This document shows, piece after piece, positions 1 to 7,669 of a DNA stretch of 64,000 bases. Position 1 is the stretch's first letter; each line of letters begins with the position of its first letter. Below the pieces are notes generated by a model that had not been told where the DNA came from, did not search any database, and saw nothing but the letters and a program-made list of their open reading frames with translations. This stretch comes from an uncultured Collinsella sp. (GTDB lineage Bacteria > Actinomycetota > Coriobacteriia > Coriobacteriales > Coriobacteriaceae), in assembly GCA_900542315.1 (NCBI GenBank), contig UQMV01000004.1, positions 1-64,000 on the forward strand, read 5' to 3'. Position numbers and translations under genes: made by a program.

Positions 1-608
1 CGGTATGCGTTGCGGCTCTTGCCCTGAGCATGGCCCTCATGGGCTGCAACGGCGGCACAAGCTCTTCCAGTGGCGGGAGCGCTTCCAAGGGCACTACCGA
101 GCAAAAGGAGTCCAAGAAGCCCGCGGACAACCGTATCGACTTCACCTGGTTCAAGGCCTCTGTGCCCGAGGGCTATGACGTCTGGTCCGACAGCGGCGAC
201 GGCGGCTTCGTCGGCAGCATTTGCTTCAAGAATGTCGACGAGAGCGATAAGTCCATCTCCTTTGATGTTGAGTCCGACGACGCCGAGACGCTCGTTGCCG
301 ATGAAACCGAGAGCGACGGCTACGAAGCAGGTGAAGATATCACCATCGGCAAGTACACCTGGAAGACCGTCAACTTCACCTGGAACAAGACACCGAGCGT
401 CGAACTGATCTCCGAGATTCCCGATACCGGCCAAAGCGTCGTTATCTACCTGTTCATGACGACTCCCGACGACCCCGCCGTCAAGGCATTCCTCGAGTCC
501 CTCGAGTTCCCCGAGAACCTCGAAGAGGCGCATAACGAGGCCAAGAACATCAGCATTGCCGACCTCTGCAAGGAAAACGGCCTCACTGAGTACAAGCCGG
601 GAAAGTAG
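1..608 (+). CDS. Lipoprotein, 5' end cut by window edge
   Basis: The reading frame is open from base 3, and the first visible codons match residues 10 onward of the next gene's signal peptide, so the true start lies just outside the window (the ATG at 30 is internal). The visible part holds the end of a hydrophobic signal segment, a lipobox (LMGC) and then a Gly/Ser/Lys-rich linker, as expected for a lipidated protein anchored on the outer face of the membrane. The remaining roughly 160 residues share the pattern IDFTWFKA, PEGYDVW, GKYTWKTVNFTW and a C-terminal ISIADLC motif with the downstream paralog. I do not recognise a named family and assign no function. Confidence 0.8.
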   Translation, partial: VCVAALALSMALMGCNGGTSSSSGGSASKGTTEQKESKKPADNRIDFTWFKASVPEGYDVWSDSGDGGFVGSICFKNVDESDKSISFDVESDDAETLVADETESDGYEAGEDITIGKYTWKTVNFTWNKTPSVELISEIPDTGQSVVIYLFMTTPDDPAVKAFLESLEFPENLEEAHNEAKNISIADLCKENGLTEYKPGK

Positions 609-699
609 CCCCGCAGTTCATTTGTGTACGACAGACGTTGCTCCACACAACGGTCTGTAAGGAAAACGGAGAGGGTCGAGCAAGAAAGGACGAGAACCC

Positions 700-1350
700 A
701 TGAAGATCACTAAGAAGCTATTGGCGGTATGCGTTGCGGCTCTTGCCCTGAGCATGGCCCTCATGGGCTGCAACGGCGGTAGCTCTGCAAAGCCTGCTGG
801 CAGCGACGCCGGCAGCGCCCCCAAGCAGGCGACCGAAAAGAAGGAGTCCAAAAAGCCCGCCGACGACCGTATCGACTTTACGTGGTTCAAGGCTTACGCA
901 CCCGAGGGCTACGACGTATGGGCGCGCAGCGGAAGCGATGGCAATGTGTCTGAAATCCTCTTCAACGGCATCGAGGATAGCAACAAAGTCATCTCCTTTG
1001 GCGTAAGCTCCACGAAGGACGCCGAGACGGTTGTCACCAACGACTCGGCCCGCGATGGCTATGAGCGTGGAGAAGACGTGACCATCGGCCGGTATACCTG
1101 GAAGACCGTCAACTTTACGTGGCACAAGACACCGAGCATGCACCTCGCGACCGATATTCCCAACTCCGGAAGAAGCGTCGAGATCACTCTCTTTATGGCG
1201 ACCACCGACGACCCCGCCTGCAAGGCATTCCTCGAGTCCATTGAGTTCTGCGAAGAAGATCTTGAGGAAAAGAAGCTTGAGGCCAAGGACATTAGCATCA
1301 AGGATCTCTGCGAGGAGAACGGACTTGTCATCTCCGGAACGAGAAAGTAG
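700..1350 (+). CDS. Lipoprotein, tandem paralog of the preceding gene
   Basis: A 216-residue protein starting MKITKKLL, with a classic lipoprotein signal peptide ending in the lipobox LMGC at about residues 20-24, then a low-complexity linker and a globular domain. A plausible ribosome binding site (AAAGGAC) lies upstream of ATG 700. It is a clear paralog of the gene ending at 608: signal-peptide codons are almost identical at base level while the mature domains have diverged, which points to a tandem duplication. The two genes are 91 bp apart on one strand and are followed by a strong terminator at 1414, so they probably form one unit. The role is unknown; surface exposure is inferred from the lipobox. 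Confidence 0.85.
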   Translation: MKITKKLLAVCVAALALSMALMGCNGGSSAKPAGSDAGSAPKQATEKKESKKPADDRIDFTWFKAYAPEGYDVWARSGSDGNVSEILFNGIEDSNKVISFGVSSTKDAETVVTNDSARDGYERGEDVTIGRYTWKTVNFTWHKTPSMHLATDIPNSGRSVEITLFMATTDDPACKAFLESIEFCEEDLEEKKLEAKDISIKDLCEENGLVISGTRK

Positions 1351-1413
1351 CGCCAAACCCGGCATGACGCCACGCGCAGAATAGCCCGCAGGGCAGCGCG
1401 AGCGCGCGAGCAG

Positions 1414-1455
1414 GGCCCGATTCCCGCTTCCCCCGGGAATCGGGCCTCTTTTTGT
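1414..1455 (+). terminator. Rho-independent terminator of the lipoprotein pair
   Basis: A GC-rich perfect stem (GGCCCGATTCCCG with its complement) around a short C-rich loop is followed by TCTTTTTG on the plus strand. Confidence 0.85.
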
Positions 1456-1493
1456 TTTGGCCGTCTTCCGCGTCAAAACGTCGCAAGCCGCGC

Positions 1494-1530
1494 ACAAACA
1501 AAGGCGGCGGAGCCCCATGGCCCCGCCGCT
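1494..1530 (-). terminator. Probable terminator of serS
   Basis: Read on the minus strand, a hairpin of GGCGGGGC and GCTCCGCC arms is followed by TTTGTTTG. It lies 28 bp past the serS stop codon. Confidence 0.6.
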
Positions 1531-1557
1531 CATCATGCGATATGTTTGCAAGAGACC

Positions 1558-2841
1558 TTACGCCTCGGGCACGATCTTCTCCATGCCGCCCATATAGGGA
1601 CGCAGAACCTCGGGGATCGTGATGGTGCCGTCGGCATTCTGATAGTTCTCCAGAATGGCGGCCATCGTACGACCAGCCGGCAGACCAGAGCCGTTGAGGG
1701 TGTGCAGGTAGCGCGAACCCTTAAAGTTCTCGGGGTCGCGGTACTTGATGTTGGCGCGACGGGCCTGGAAGTCGCCGCAGTTGGAGCAAGAGCTGATCTC
1801 CTTGTAGGCGTTGTAACTGGGCAGCCACACCTCGACGTCGTAGGTCTGGCGGGCAGAGAAGCCCAGATCGCCGGTGCACAGGCTGATCACGCGATACGGA
1901 AGGCCCAGCTGCTGCAGCAGATACTCAGCCTCGGCAGTCATGCTCTCCAGCTCCTCGTCGGACTCCTCCGGCTTGGCGAACTTGACCATCTCGACCTTGT
2001 CGAACTCGTGCTGGCGAATGATGCCACGGGTATCGCGGCCGGCGGAACCGGCCTCCTCGCGGAAGCACGGAGTGAAGGCGGTGTAGCGGCGCGGCAGGGT
2101 GTCGGCGTCCAGAACCTCACCGGCGTGCAGGTTGGTGAGCACGACCTCGGCGGTAGGGATCAGGAAGTTATCGCCCGAGACGTGATAGGCGTCGTCCTCG
2201 AACTTGGGCAGCTGGCCCGTGCCGAACATGGTCTGACGCTTAACGACGATAGGCGGCCACCACTCCTTGAAGCCGCGGCTGGTGTGCGTGTCCAGGAAGA
2301 AGTTGATGAGAGCGCGCTCCAAGCGGGCGCCAGCGCCACCAAGGACGGTGAAGCGGCTGCCGGAGAGCTTGTTGCCGCGCTCGAAGTCGAGGATATCGAG
2401 GTCGGTGCCAAGGTCCCAGTGCGGCTTAAAGTCGAAGTCAAACTCGCGCGGGGTGCCCCAACGACGACGCTCGATGTTCTCATCCTCATCCTTGCCATAC
2501 GGGGTGGCCTCACAGGGGATGTTGGGCAGGTGAGCCATGAAGTCGTACTGCTCCTGCTCGAGGGCGCTGCGGCGCTCGGCCAGGCCGTCGATCTTCTCGT
2601 TGACGGCGCGTACGGCCTCCTTGGCGGCCTCGGCCTCGTCCTTCTTGCCCTCCTTCATGAGAGCGCCAATCTTCTTGGATTCGGTATTGCGCGTGGCCTG
2701 AAGCTCCTCGACCTCGGTGATGACGGCGCGACGCTCGTCGTCGAGCTCAAAGAACTTTTCGCGATCCCAAGACGTCTGGCGGTTAGCCATGGCGGTATCG
2801 ATGGCATCGGGGTTCTCGCGAACAAACTTGATATCAAGCAT
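1558..2841 (-). CDS. serS: Seryl-tRNA synthetase
   Basis: Cytoplasmic class II enzyme charging tRNA-Ser (and tRNA-Sec precursors where present) with serine. The 427-residue product has the usual N-terminal arm starting MLDIKFVREN and rich in charged heptads (about residues 30-105, the tRNA-binding coiled coil), class II motif 2 (FREEAGSAGRDTRG) and motif 3 (GSGLPAGRTMAA). An in-frame ATG nine codons upstream exists, but ATG 2841 is preceded by a well-placed GGAGG, so it is preferred. The length is typical for the family. It is a single-gene unit, divergent from a small membrane-protein gene, with its own terminator. Confidence 0.96.
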   Translation of the reverse strand: MLDIKFVRENPDAIDTAMANRQTSWDREKFFELDDERRAVITEVEELQATRNTESKKIGALMKEGKKDEAEAAKEAVRAVNEKIDGLAERRSALEQEQYDFMAHLPNIPCEATPYGKDEDENIERRRWGTPREFDFDFKPHWDLGTDLDILDFERGNKLSGSRFTVLGGAGARLERALINFFLDTHTSRGFKEWWPPIVVKRQTMFGTGQLPKFEDDAYHVSGDNFLIPTAEVVLTNLHAGEVLDADTLPRRYTAFTPCFREEAGSAGRDTRGIIRQHEFDKVEMVKFAKPEESDEELESMTAEAEYLLQQLGLPYRVISLCTGDLGFSARQTYDVEVWLPSYNAYKEISSCSNCGDFQARRANIKYRDPENFKGSRYLHTLNGSGLPAGRTMAAILENYQNADGTITIPEVLRPYMGGMEKIVPEA

Positions 2842-2952
2842 TAGATCCTCCGGCGATATACATTCCACTTAGGTTGCAACCTTGTACATGTATGGGCAAG
2901 TATATACTTATGAACGTTTACGACCCAACTCAACTACGCAAGAAGGCACCCA

Positions 2953-3126
2953 ATGGACGCAGTTTTTTCCTTTTTGTTTAGCACCCGCACCGGTTTTGCC
3001 ATCCTTTTCGCTGGCGGCATCCTGTTATTTGCGATTCTTGCCTTTGTAATGGAGAAGCGTACCCATAAGATGTACGTCGACCGCGGACCCAAGTCCGAGG
3101 ATGAGGAAGACAGCTTCTGGGACTAA
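2953..3126 (+). CDS. Small single-pass membrane protein, 57 aa
   Basis: A short ORF starting MDAVFSFLF after AAGAAGG at good spacing. One hydrophobic helix (about residues 14-33) is followed by a charged cytoplasmic-type tail ending in acidic residues and FWD. It is divergent from serS, and its TAA is directly followed by a repeat element and terminator. Coding is supported by the ribosome binding site, the sensible membrane topology and the terminator. I recognise no function. Proteins of this size and shape are widespread in Coriobacteriia, but I cannot name a family with certainty. Confidence 0.7.
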   Translation: MDAVFSFLFSTRTGFAILFAGGILLFAILAFVMEKRTHKMYVDRGPKSEDEEDSFWD

Positions 3127-3288
3127 CCTGCCAAAAAGGGACAGGTTTATTTTGGTCGGTTTTATCTGGGCAAACGCAAGCGCCCCGCAACTGGAATTGA
3201 GCCAGTTGCGGGGCGCTTTTCGCTAAAAGGACAAACCGCAGAAAATACCTGCCAAAAATAAACCTGTCCTTTTTTTGGTCGGTTTTAC
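3127..3288. repeat. Paired intergenic repeat around a terminator
   Basis: Two roughly 38-bp copies (3127-3164 and 3249-3288) share direct outer edges, CCTGCCAAAAA and TTGGTCGGTTTTA, while their inner core (GGACAGGTTTATTTT) is inverted between copies. The left copy starts right after the stop of the small membrane gene; the right copy overlaps the proC stop. The core resembles the dispersed GGGACAGGTTTATTTT sequences found near REP-associated Y1 transposases; no such transposase is in this window. Confidence 0.65.
3179..3220 (+). terminator. Strong terminator, probably used from both sides
   Basis: A perfect 16-bp stem (AGCGCCCCGCAACTGG with its complement) and a 7-nt loop are followed by TTTT. 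It separates the convergent small membrane gene and proC. Confidence 0.85.
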
Positions 3289-4055
3289 TGGAGAGTTGCG
3301 TCGATTGCCTTGACCAGGGCGCTGCGCATGCCGGCGTCCTCGAGCGCAACGACGCCCTTGATGGTGGCACCACCGGGCGAGCATACGGCATCCTTCATCG
3401 CCGCAGGATGCTGGCCAGTTGCAAGCTGCAGCTTTGCCGTACCTAGCACCATCTGGCTCACAATGCGATAGGCATCGGCACGCGGGATACCGTGCTTGAC
3501 CGCTGCATCGCCCAGGGCCTCGATTGCCATGGCGACAAATGCCGGAGCGCAACCACCCACCGTGCCGCCCACAAACAGCAGGCTCGTATCGAGCTCGACC
3601 ACCGCACCGAGTTTGCCAAGCAGATCAAGCACCACTGTGCTCTGCTCATCACTAAGCGTGGAAGCCTTCTCGCAAGCGATGACGCCCTCGCCCACCGAAA
3701 CCGGTGTGTTGGGCACCGTCGAGATATGCGCGACGCCCGGCAGGACCTGCTCCCACTTGGCACTGTCCCAGGTCCAGGCAACCGACAGAACGACCTTGTC
3801 GGCAAGAATGCCCTTGAGCGGAGCGAAGACCTTCTCGATCATGTACGGCTTAACCGCAGCGACCACGATATCGGATGCGGCGACCACCTCGGCGGCATCG
3901 TGGCAAGCGACCATCCCGCGCGCCTCACAGCGCTCAACCAGTGCGTCGTAGCGACCCGCACAGGCGCACATGTCGCTCGCAGCTACACCGGCAGCGATCC
4001 AGCCATCGGCCATAGCGCTCGCCATATTGCCAAAACCGACAAATCCAATCTTCAT
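3285..4055 (-). CDS. proC: Pyrroline-5-carboxylate reductase
   Basis: Catalyses the last step of proline synthesis, NAD(P)H-dependent reduction of 1-pyrroline-5-carboxylate. The 256-residue product starts MKIGFVGFGNMA, the nucleotide-binding glycine motif, and carries the family signature near the C-terminus (GGATIKGVVALEDAGMR) plus the VPNTPVSVGEGV segment. An ATG eight codons upstream was rejected because AAAGGA lies about 9 nt before ATG 4055. It stands alone, with the stop codon embedded in a repeat element. Confidence 0.95.
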   Translation of the reverse strand: MKIGFVGFGNMASAMADGWIAAGVAASDMCACAGRYDALVERCEARGMVACHDAAEVVAASDIVVAAVKPYMIEKVFAPLKGILADKVVLSVAWTWDSAKWEQVLPGVAHISTVPNTPVSVGEGVIACEKASTLSDEQSTVVLDLLGKLGAVVELDTSLLFVGGTVGGCAPAFVAMAIEALGDAAVKHGIPRADAYRIVSQMVLGTAKLQLATGQHPAAMKDAVCSPGGATIKGVVALEDAGMRSALVKAIDATLQ

Positions 4056-4128
4056 ATCACATAGTCCTTTCAGACACATTCCTCAAAACGAAAGGTATTG
4101 TCCCACGCCATTGTTTCGTATTGCCGAC

Positions 4129-4599
4129 CTATTTGTGATACGGCTCGCCACGACTGATCTTGCAGGCACGGTAAATCTGCTCTAGCAGCACCACGCGCGC
4201 CAAGTTATGCGGCAAGGTAATGCGTCCAAAGCTGAGCATCTCGTCGGCTCGTGCGCGCACGTCATCGCTCACGCCGTCCGATCCGCCAATCACAAAGGCG
4301 ATGTCGCTGTTACCACGCAGCATAAGATCATCGAGCCGCGCCGAAAACTCCTCGCTCGAGCGCTCTTTGCCCTCAATGGCCAGCAGGATCACATGCGCTC
4401 GAGGCGGCAGGGCTGCAAGTATCGCCGCCCCCTCCTTGTCGCGCGCGGCATCCACGCCGCCCGCCTTGGCCGGGTCGATATCGGCCACCTCGCGGATATC
4501 AACCTTGGCATAGGCACCCAGGCGCTTGGTGTACTCAGCGCAGGCATCCTTCCAAAAGCGCTCTTTGAGCTTGCCAACACAAACGACGGTGTATTTCAC
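4129..4599 (-). CDS. rlmH: 23S rRNA (pseudouridine1915-N3)-methyltransferase
   Basis: A SPOUT-class methyltransferase that modifies pseudouridine 1915 in helix 69 of assembled ribosomes. The 156-residue length and sequence features fit RlmH closely: N-terminal VVCVGKLKERF, the SAM-pocket segment FVIGGSDGV and the C-terminal LPHNLARVVLLEQIYRACKI...YHK that forms the knot and active site. It starts 6 bp after the upstream SPFH gene stop, so the two are probably cotranscribed. Confidence 0.96.
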   Translation of the reverse strand: MKYTVVCVGKLKERFWKDACAEYTKRLGAYAKVDIREVADIDPAKAGGVDAARDKEGAAILAALPPRAHVILLAIEGKERSSEEFSARLDDLMLRGNSDIAFVIGGSDGVSDDVRARADEMLSFGRITLPHNLARVVLLEQIYRACKISRGEPYHK

Positions 4600-4605
4600 G
4601 CGTGT

Positions 4606-5544
4606 CTACTCCTTTGACTCGTTCTGAACCTTACCGGCAGCCAGCATCTGCTCGAACATCGAGGCCGACTGCGAAAAGTCGCTTGGCAACACGACCGTCG
4701 AGGTTTTACCCGTGCGAGCGAACTCCGTCATCATCTCGGACCACTGCGTAAACATGAACAGTTGGTTGGCCTCGTCATTGCCGACACCCGTCTCCTGTAT
4801 GATCTCGAGCGAATCTTTGATACCCAGCGCGATGGCCTTGCGCTGGTTGGCGATGCCCTCGCCCGCCTTTTCCATTGCCTCAGCCTCGGCGGTCGCCTCG
4901 GTGACGCGCTTGATGCGGTCGGCCTCAGCGAGCTCCTGTGCCGCAGCGCGCTTGCGCTGGGCGGCGTTGATGTCGTTCATGGAGTTCTCAACCTCGGTCG
5001 GCAGTGCGATTTTGGTGATGAGCGTCGACACGAGGGTGAAGCCGTAGGCGGCCATCTGCTCGGAAACGGTAGCGTTGACATCCTTGGCGATGTCATCCTT
5101 CTTGGCAAAGACCTCATCGAGTGTGTAGACGGGAATCGAAGAGCGCAGGGCGTCGGTGATGAAGTCACGCATCTGGTCGACGGGCTCCTGCAGCATGTAG
5201 TAGCTCTTGTAGATACCCGAATCTGCCGGGCCGGCGCCCATGTCATAGCTCACGTGGTACTGAGCAGAGACCTCAAGGCCGATGGTCACGTTGTCCTGGG
5301 TCTTAACGTCGATGCCAAAACCGTTTTTCATGGTGCGCAGACTCACCGTGGCGGCCTTGCGGTCGATCACGGGTACCTTCATGTGGAAGCCCGCATTGAC
5401 GATGCGATTGAACTTGCCCAGGCGCTCGATGATCACGGCATGCTGTTGTTCAACGACATAGCAGGCGTTGGGAAGCAGCAGCAACAGAATGATGATGGGA
5501 ATCAAAAGGCTGGTAAGGGCGGCGATGATACCGGACAACAGCAT
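4606..5544 (-). CDS. SPFH/Band 7 membrane protein (stomatin-like)
   Basis: A 312-residue protein with one N-terminal membrane helix (about residues 5-30) followed by a band 7 domain (EQQHAVIIERLGKFNRIV..., then a conserved VSAQYHV strand) and an alanine/glutamate-rich helical stretch typical of stomatin and flotillin relatives (about residues 190-250). Such proteins oligomerise at the inner membrane and organise microdomains or control proteases; no partner NfeD or protease is adjacent. The start chosen is ATG 5544 because GAGGAG precedes it; an ATG seven codons upstream lacks that support. It is likely cotranscribed with rlmH. Confidence 0.88.
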   Translation of the reverse strand: MLLSGIIAALTSLLIPIIILLLLLPNACYVVEQQHAVIIERLGKFNRIVNAGFHMKVPVIDRKAATVSLRTMKNGFGIDVKTQDNVTIGLEVSAQYHVSYDMGAGPADSGIYKSYYMLQEPVDQMRDFITDALRSSIPVYTLDEVFAKKDDIAKDVNATVSEQMAAYGFTLVSTLITKIALPTEVENSMNDINAAQRKRAAAQELAEADRIKRVTEATAEAEAMEKAGEGIANQRKAIALGIKDSLEIIQETGVGNDEANQLFMFTQWSEMMTEFARTGKTSTVVLPSDFSQSASMFEQMLAAGKVQNESKE

Positions 5545-5624
5545 GGTCTCTCCTCTGATAGGCACACGTTGGCACTAGGATACCCGCACGAAGCAGCCAC
5601 GTGACATCAACAAGAGACCCATAA

Positions 5625-5653
5625 CAAAAAAGCTCCCATTGCTGGGAGCTCTT
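5625..5653 (-). terminator. Terminator of tRNA-Leu
   Basis: On the minus strand, AGCTCCCA, loop GCAA, TGGGAGCT is followed by six T, directly after the tRNA 3' end. Confidence 0.85.
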
Positions 5654-5661
5654 TCAATCAA

Positions 5662-5748
5662 TGGTGCGGGCGAAAGGACTTGAACCTTCATGGGGTTGCC
5701 CCCATACGGACCTGAACCGTACGCGTCTGCCAATTCCGCCACGCCCGC
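5662..5748 (-). tRNA. tRNA-Leu (anticodon CAG)
   Basis: An 87-nt class II tRNA with a 7-bp acceptor stem (GCGGGCG/CGCCCGC), anticodon stem UACGG/CCGUA around loop UUCAGGU (anticodon CAG), a long variable arm (GGGG-CAA-CCCC), a TTCAAGT T-loop and an encoded CCA. Confidence 0.97.
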
Positions 5749-5759
5749 GTGCAGAAATT

Positions 5760-5788
5760 AGAATAACGGAGCGCCATCGCGAACGCAA
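5760..5788 (-). promoter_or_regulatory. Sigma-70 type promoter of tRNA-Leu
   Basis: On the minus strand, TTGCGT (5788-5783), a 17-bp spacer and TATTCT (5765-5760) end 12 bp upstream of the tRNA 5' end. Confidence 0.7.
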
Positions 5789-5791
5789 GAA

Positions 5792-6709
5792 CTATTTTTG
5801 AAAAAGTTTGCAGGCATTTTCCCAAGCTGCTCGCGCGATTGCCTCAGCATCCTCACCAGTGCGATCGACACGGTCGTTAACCAGCGCGTTTGCCGTAATG
5901 GAGATCATTGCGGGCTCGCATTCAAGACCGCGGATGGGCTCCGGAGCCATATACGGGCAATCCGTCTCGAACAAAATTCGATCGAGTGGGGTTGCCGCAA
6001 ATGCCTCGCGCACGTCGTCGTTGCGCTTAAAGGTGGCCGCGCCACCATAGGCGATATAGCAACCCAGCTCCACAAAGCGCTCCATCGTGGCGCGGTCCTC
6101 GCCAAAGCAGTGCAGCACACAACCGGCCTGGGGCACGCCCACCTCTCGAAGCACGTTGTAGGCGTCCACGTGCGAGGTGCGCTCCTGGTCCGTGTCCTCG
6201 TGACGCAGATGCAGCTCCACCGGCACGTTACGGCACACGGCATGCTCGAGCTGGCGCGCCATGCAGTCAATCTGCACGTTATGGGGTGCCGGCGCGATAT
6301 CGTCGTCATAGTCCATGTGGTAGTCCAGGCCGATTTCGCCAATACCGGCGCATAAGGGATCATCGAGTGCGGCAACGACCTGTGCGTGAACGTCGTCGGT
6401 ATAGTCCGGCGCGCCATACGGATGCACGCCGGCAAGATACTTGATCTGCGGGATATCCTGCATCGGCAGAATTTCGCGCACGAGCCAGTCACTATAGTCC
6501 GTCACGCTGCGCTTGTCGGCGATGGGGTCGAGCATCGTCACCAACAGGTCGACGCCCGCGGCTTTGGCACGCAGGAGCGTCTCGGGCACATCCTTGCCCC
6601 AGAACGAAAGCAGATGTGCATGCGTGTCGGCAAGCGGCGCCAAGGGCACGGGACAAGCAACCGTCTTCTTTTTCTTGGTAAACGTCACGCGTTCGGCATT
6701 AAGCGTCAT
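5792..6709 (-). CDS. TatD family metal-dependent hydrolase
   Basis: A 305-residue amidohydrolase-fold protein, probably a 3'-5' exonuclease or DNase of the TatD family. Metal ligands are visible as DTHAHL (about residues 28-33), GEIGLDYH, ELHLRH, LHCFGE and the C-terminal ETDCPYMAPEP. The start ATG 6709 follows AGGAG and overlaps the end of rsmA by 11 bp, so the two genes are translationally coupled. TatD next to rsmA is a very common arrangement in Gram-positive bacteria. The first 20 residues (lysine-rich) are an extension not needed by the fold. Confidence 0.93.
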   Translation of the reverse strand: MTLNAERVTFTKKKKTVACPVPLAPLADTHAHLLSFWGKDVPETLLRAKAAGVDLLVTMLDPIADKRSVTDYSDWLVREILPMQDIPQIKYLAGVHPYGAPDYTDDVHAQVVAALDDPLCAGIGEIGLDYHMDYDDDIAPAPHNVQIDCMARQLEHAVCRNVPVELHLRHEDTDQERTSHVDAYNVLREVGVPQAGCVLHCFGEDRATMERFVELGCYIAYGGAATFKRNDDVREAFAATPLDRILFETDCPYMAPEPIRGLECEPAMISITANALVNDRVDRTGEDAEAIARAAWENACKLFQK

Positions 6710-7559
6710 GGATTAGCTCCTGGGCCAGGCGGACAAAGTCGGCAACATCAAGCGTTTCGGCGCGCGTGGTGGATGCGATACCGCAAGCCTCAAAGGCGGC
6801 ATCGAGCACGTCCTTGGCAAAGCCGTTGGCGCTCATGGAATTGCGGATGGTCTTGCGACGCTGGGCAAATGCAGCATCAATCACGCGAGCCACAAAGTCG
6901 CGATCGAGCCCTTCGGGCACCACGCCGTCAACACGGTCGATACGCACGACGGCCGAATCCACGTGCGGCGCCGGCATAAAGCAACGCGGCGGTACCTCAA
7001 AACGACCCGTCACCTGCGCATACAGGCCGAGCTTTGCCGTATAGCCGCCATAGGTCTTGTTGCCCGGCACTGCGGCAATGCGATCGGCAACCTCCTTTTG
7101 CACCATGACGACGGCACGCTTGAGCGCGGGCATCGTCTGGAAAAATTGCAAAATGATCGTCGCTGCCACGTTATAGGGCAAGTTCGCGACAAATACCGTG
7201 GGCTCGCCGCCGGCAGCCTGCTCAATCTGCTCCGGGCCCACCTTAAGCGCGTCGCCCATGATAAAGCGGAAGTTGGCATAGTCGGCGGCGTGGGCGTCGA
7301 GCACCGGTTCGAGCTCAGGATCGGCCTCAATGGACGTAACGCACGCCGCCTCCTGCAGCAACGCAAGTGTCAACGTACCGCAACCCGGACCCACCTCGAG
7401 TACGCGCTCGTCACCTGCAAGCTCGGCAAGCTCGCAGATACGCTCGATCACATGATTGTCGATTAGAAAGTTCTGGCCCAGGCGATGCTTGGTCGCAAGG
7501 CTAAACTCCTCTAGCAGCTCCCTGGTGGCCGTGGGGTTTGCCAAAGGCGAAGTTGTCAT
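6699..7559 (-). CDS. rsmA: 16S rRNA (adenine1518-N6/adenine1519-N6)-dimethyltransferase
   Basis: KsgA-type enzyme that dimethylates two adjacent adenines in helix 45 of 16S rRNA during late 30S assembly. The 286-residue product shows HRLGQNFLID near the N-terminus, the SAM motif LEVGPGCGTLT, the acidic EADPEL motif and the catalytic NLPYNV. It is upstream of and overlaps tatD. A well-placed GGAGG precedes the start. Confidence 0.96.
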   Translation of the reverse strand: MTTSPLANPTATRELLEEFSLATKHRLGQNFLIDNHVIERICELAELAGDERVLEVGPGCGTLTLALLQEAACVTSIEADPELEPVLDAHAADYANFRFIMGDALKVGPEQIEQAAGGEPTVFVANLPYNVAATIILQFFQTMPALKRAVVMVQKEVADRIAAVPGNKTYGGYTAKLGLYAQVTGRFEVPPRCFMPAPHVDSAVVRIDRVDGVVPEGLDRDFVARVIDAAFAQRRKTIRNSMSANGFAKDVLDAAFEACGIASTTRAETLDVADFVRLAQELIHDA

Positions 7560-7591
7560 GGTTGCCTCCTTAGCATGATGGCGGCGTCTTG

Positions 7592-7627
7592 AAACAAAAG
7601 GGCATGGACCGTGGTGGCCATGCCCTT
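7592..7627 (-). terminator. Terminator of metG
   Basis: On the minus strand, a 10-bp stem (AAGGGCATGG with its complement) with a 10-nt loop is followed by TTTTGTTT; it lies 43 bp past the metG stop. Confidence 0.8.
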
Positions 7628-7669
7628 ACAGCTAAACAGCAAATTGCCGATATGGCGCTCGCGCGGTCT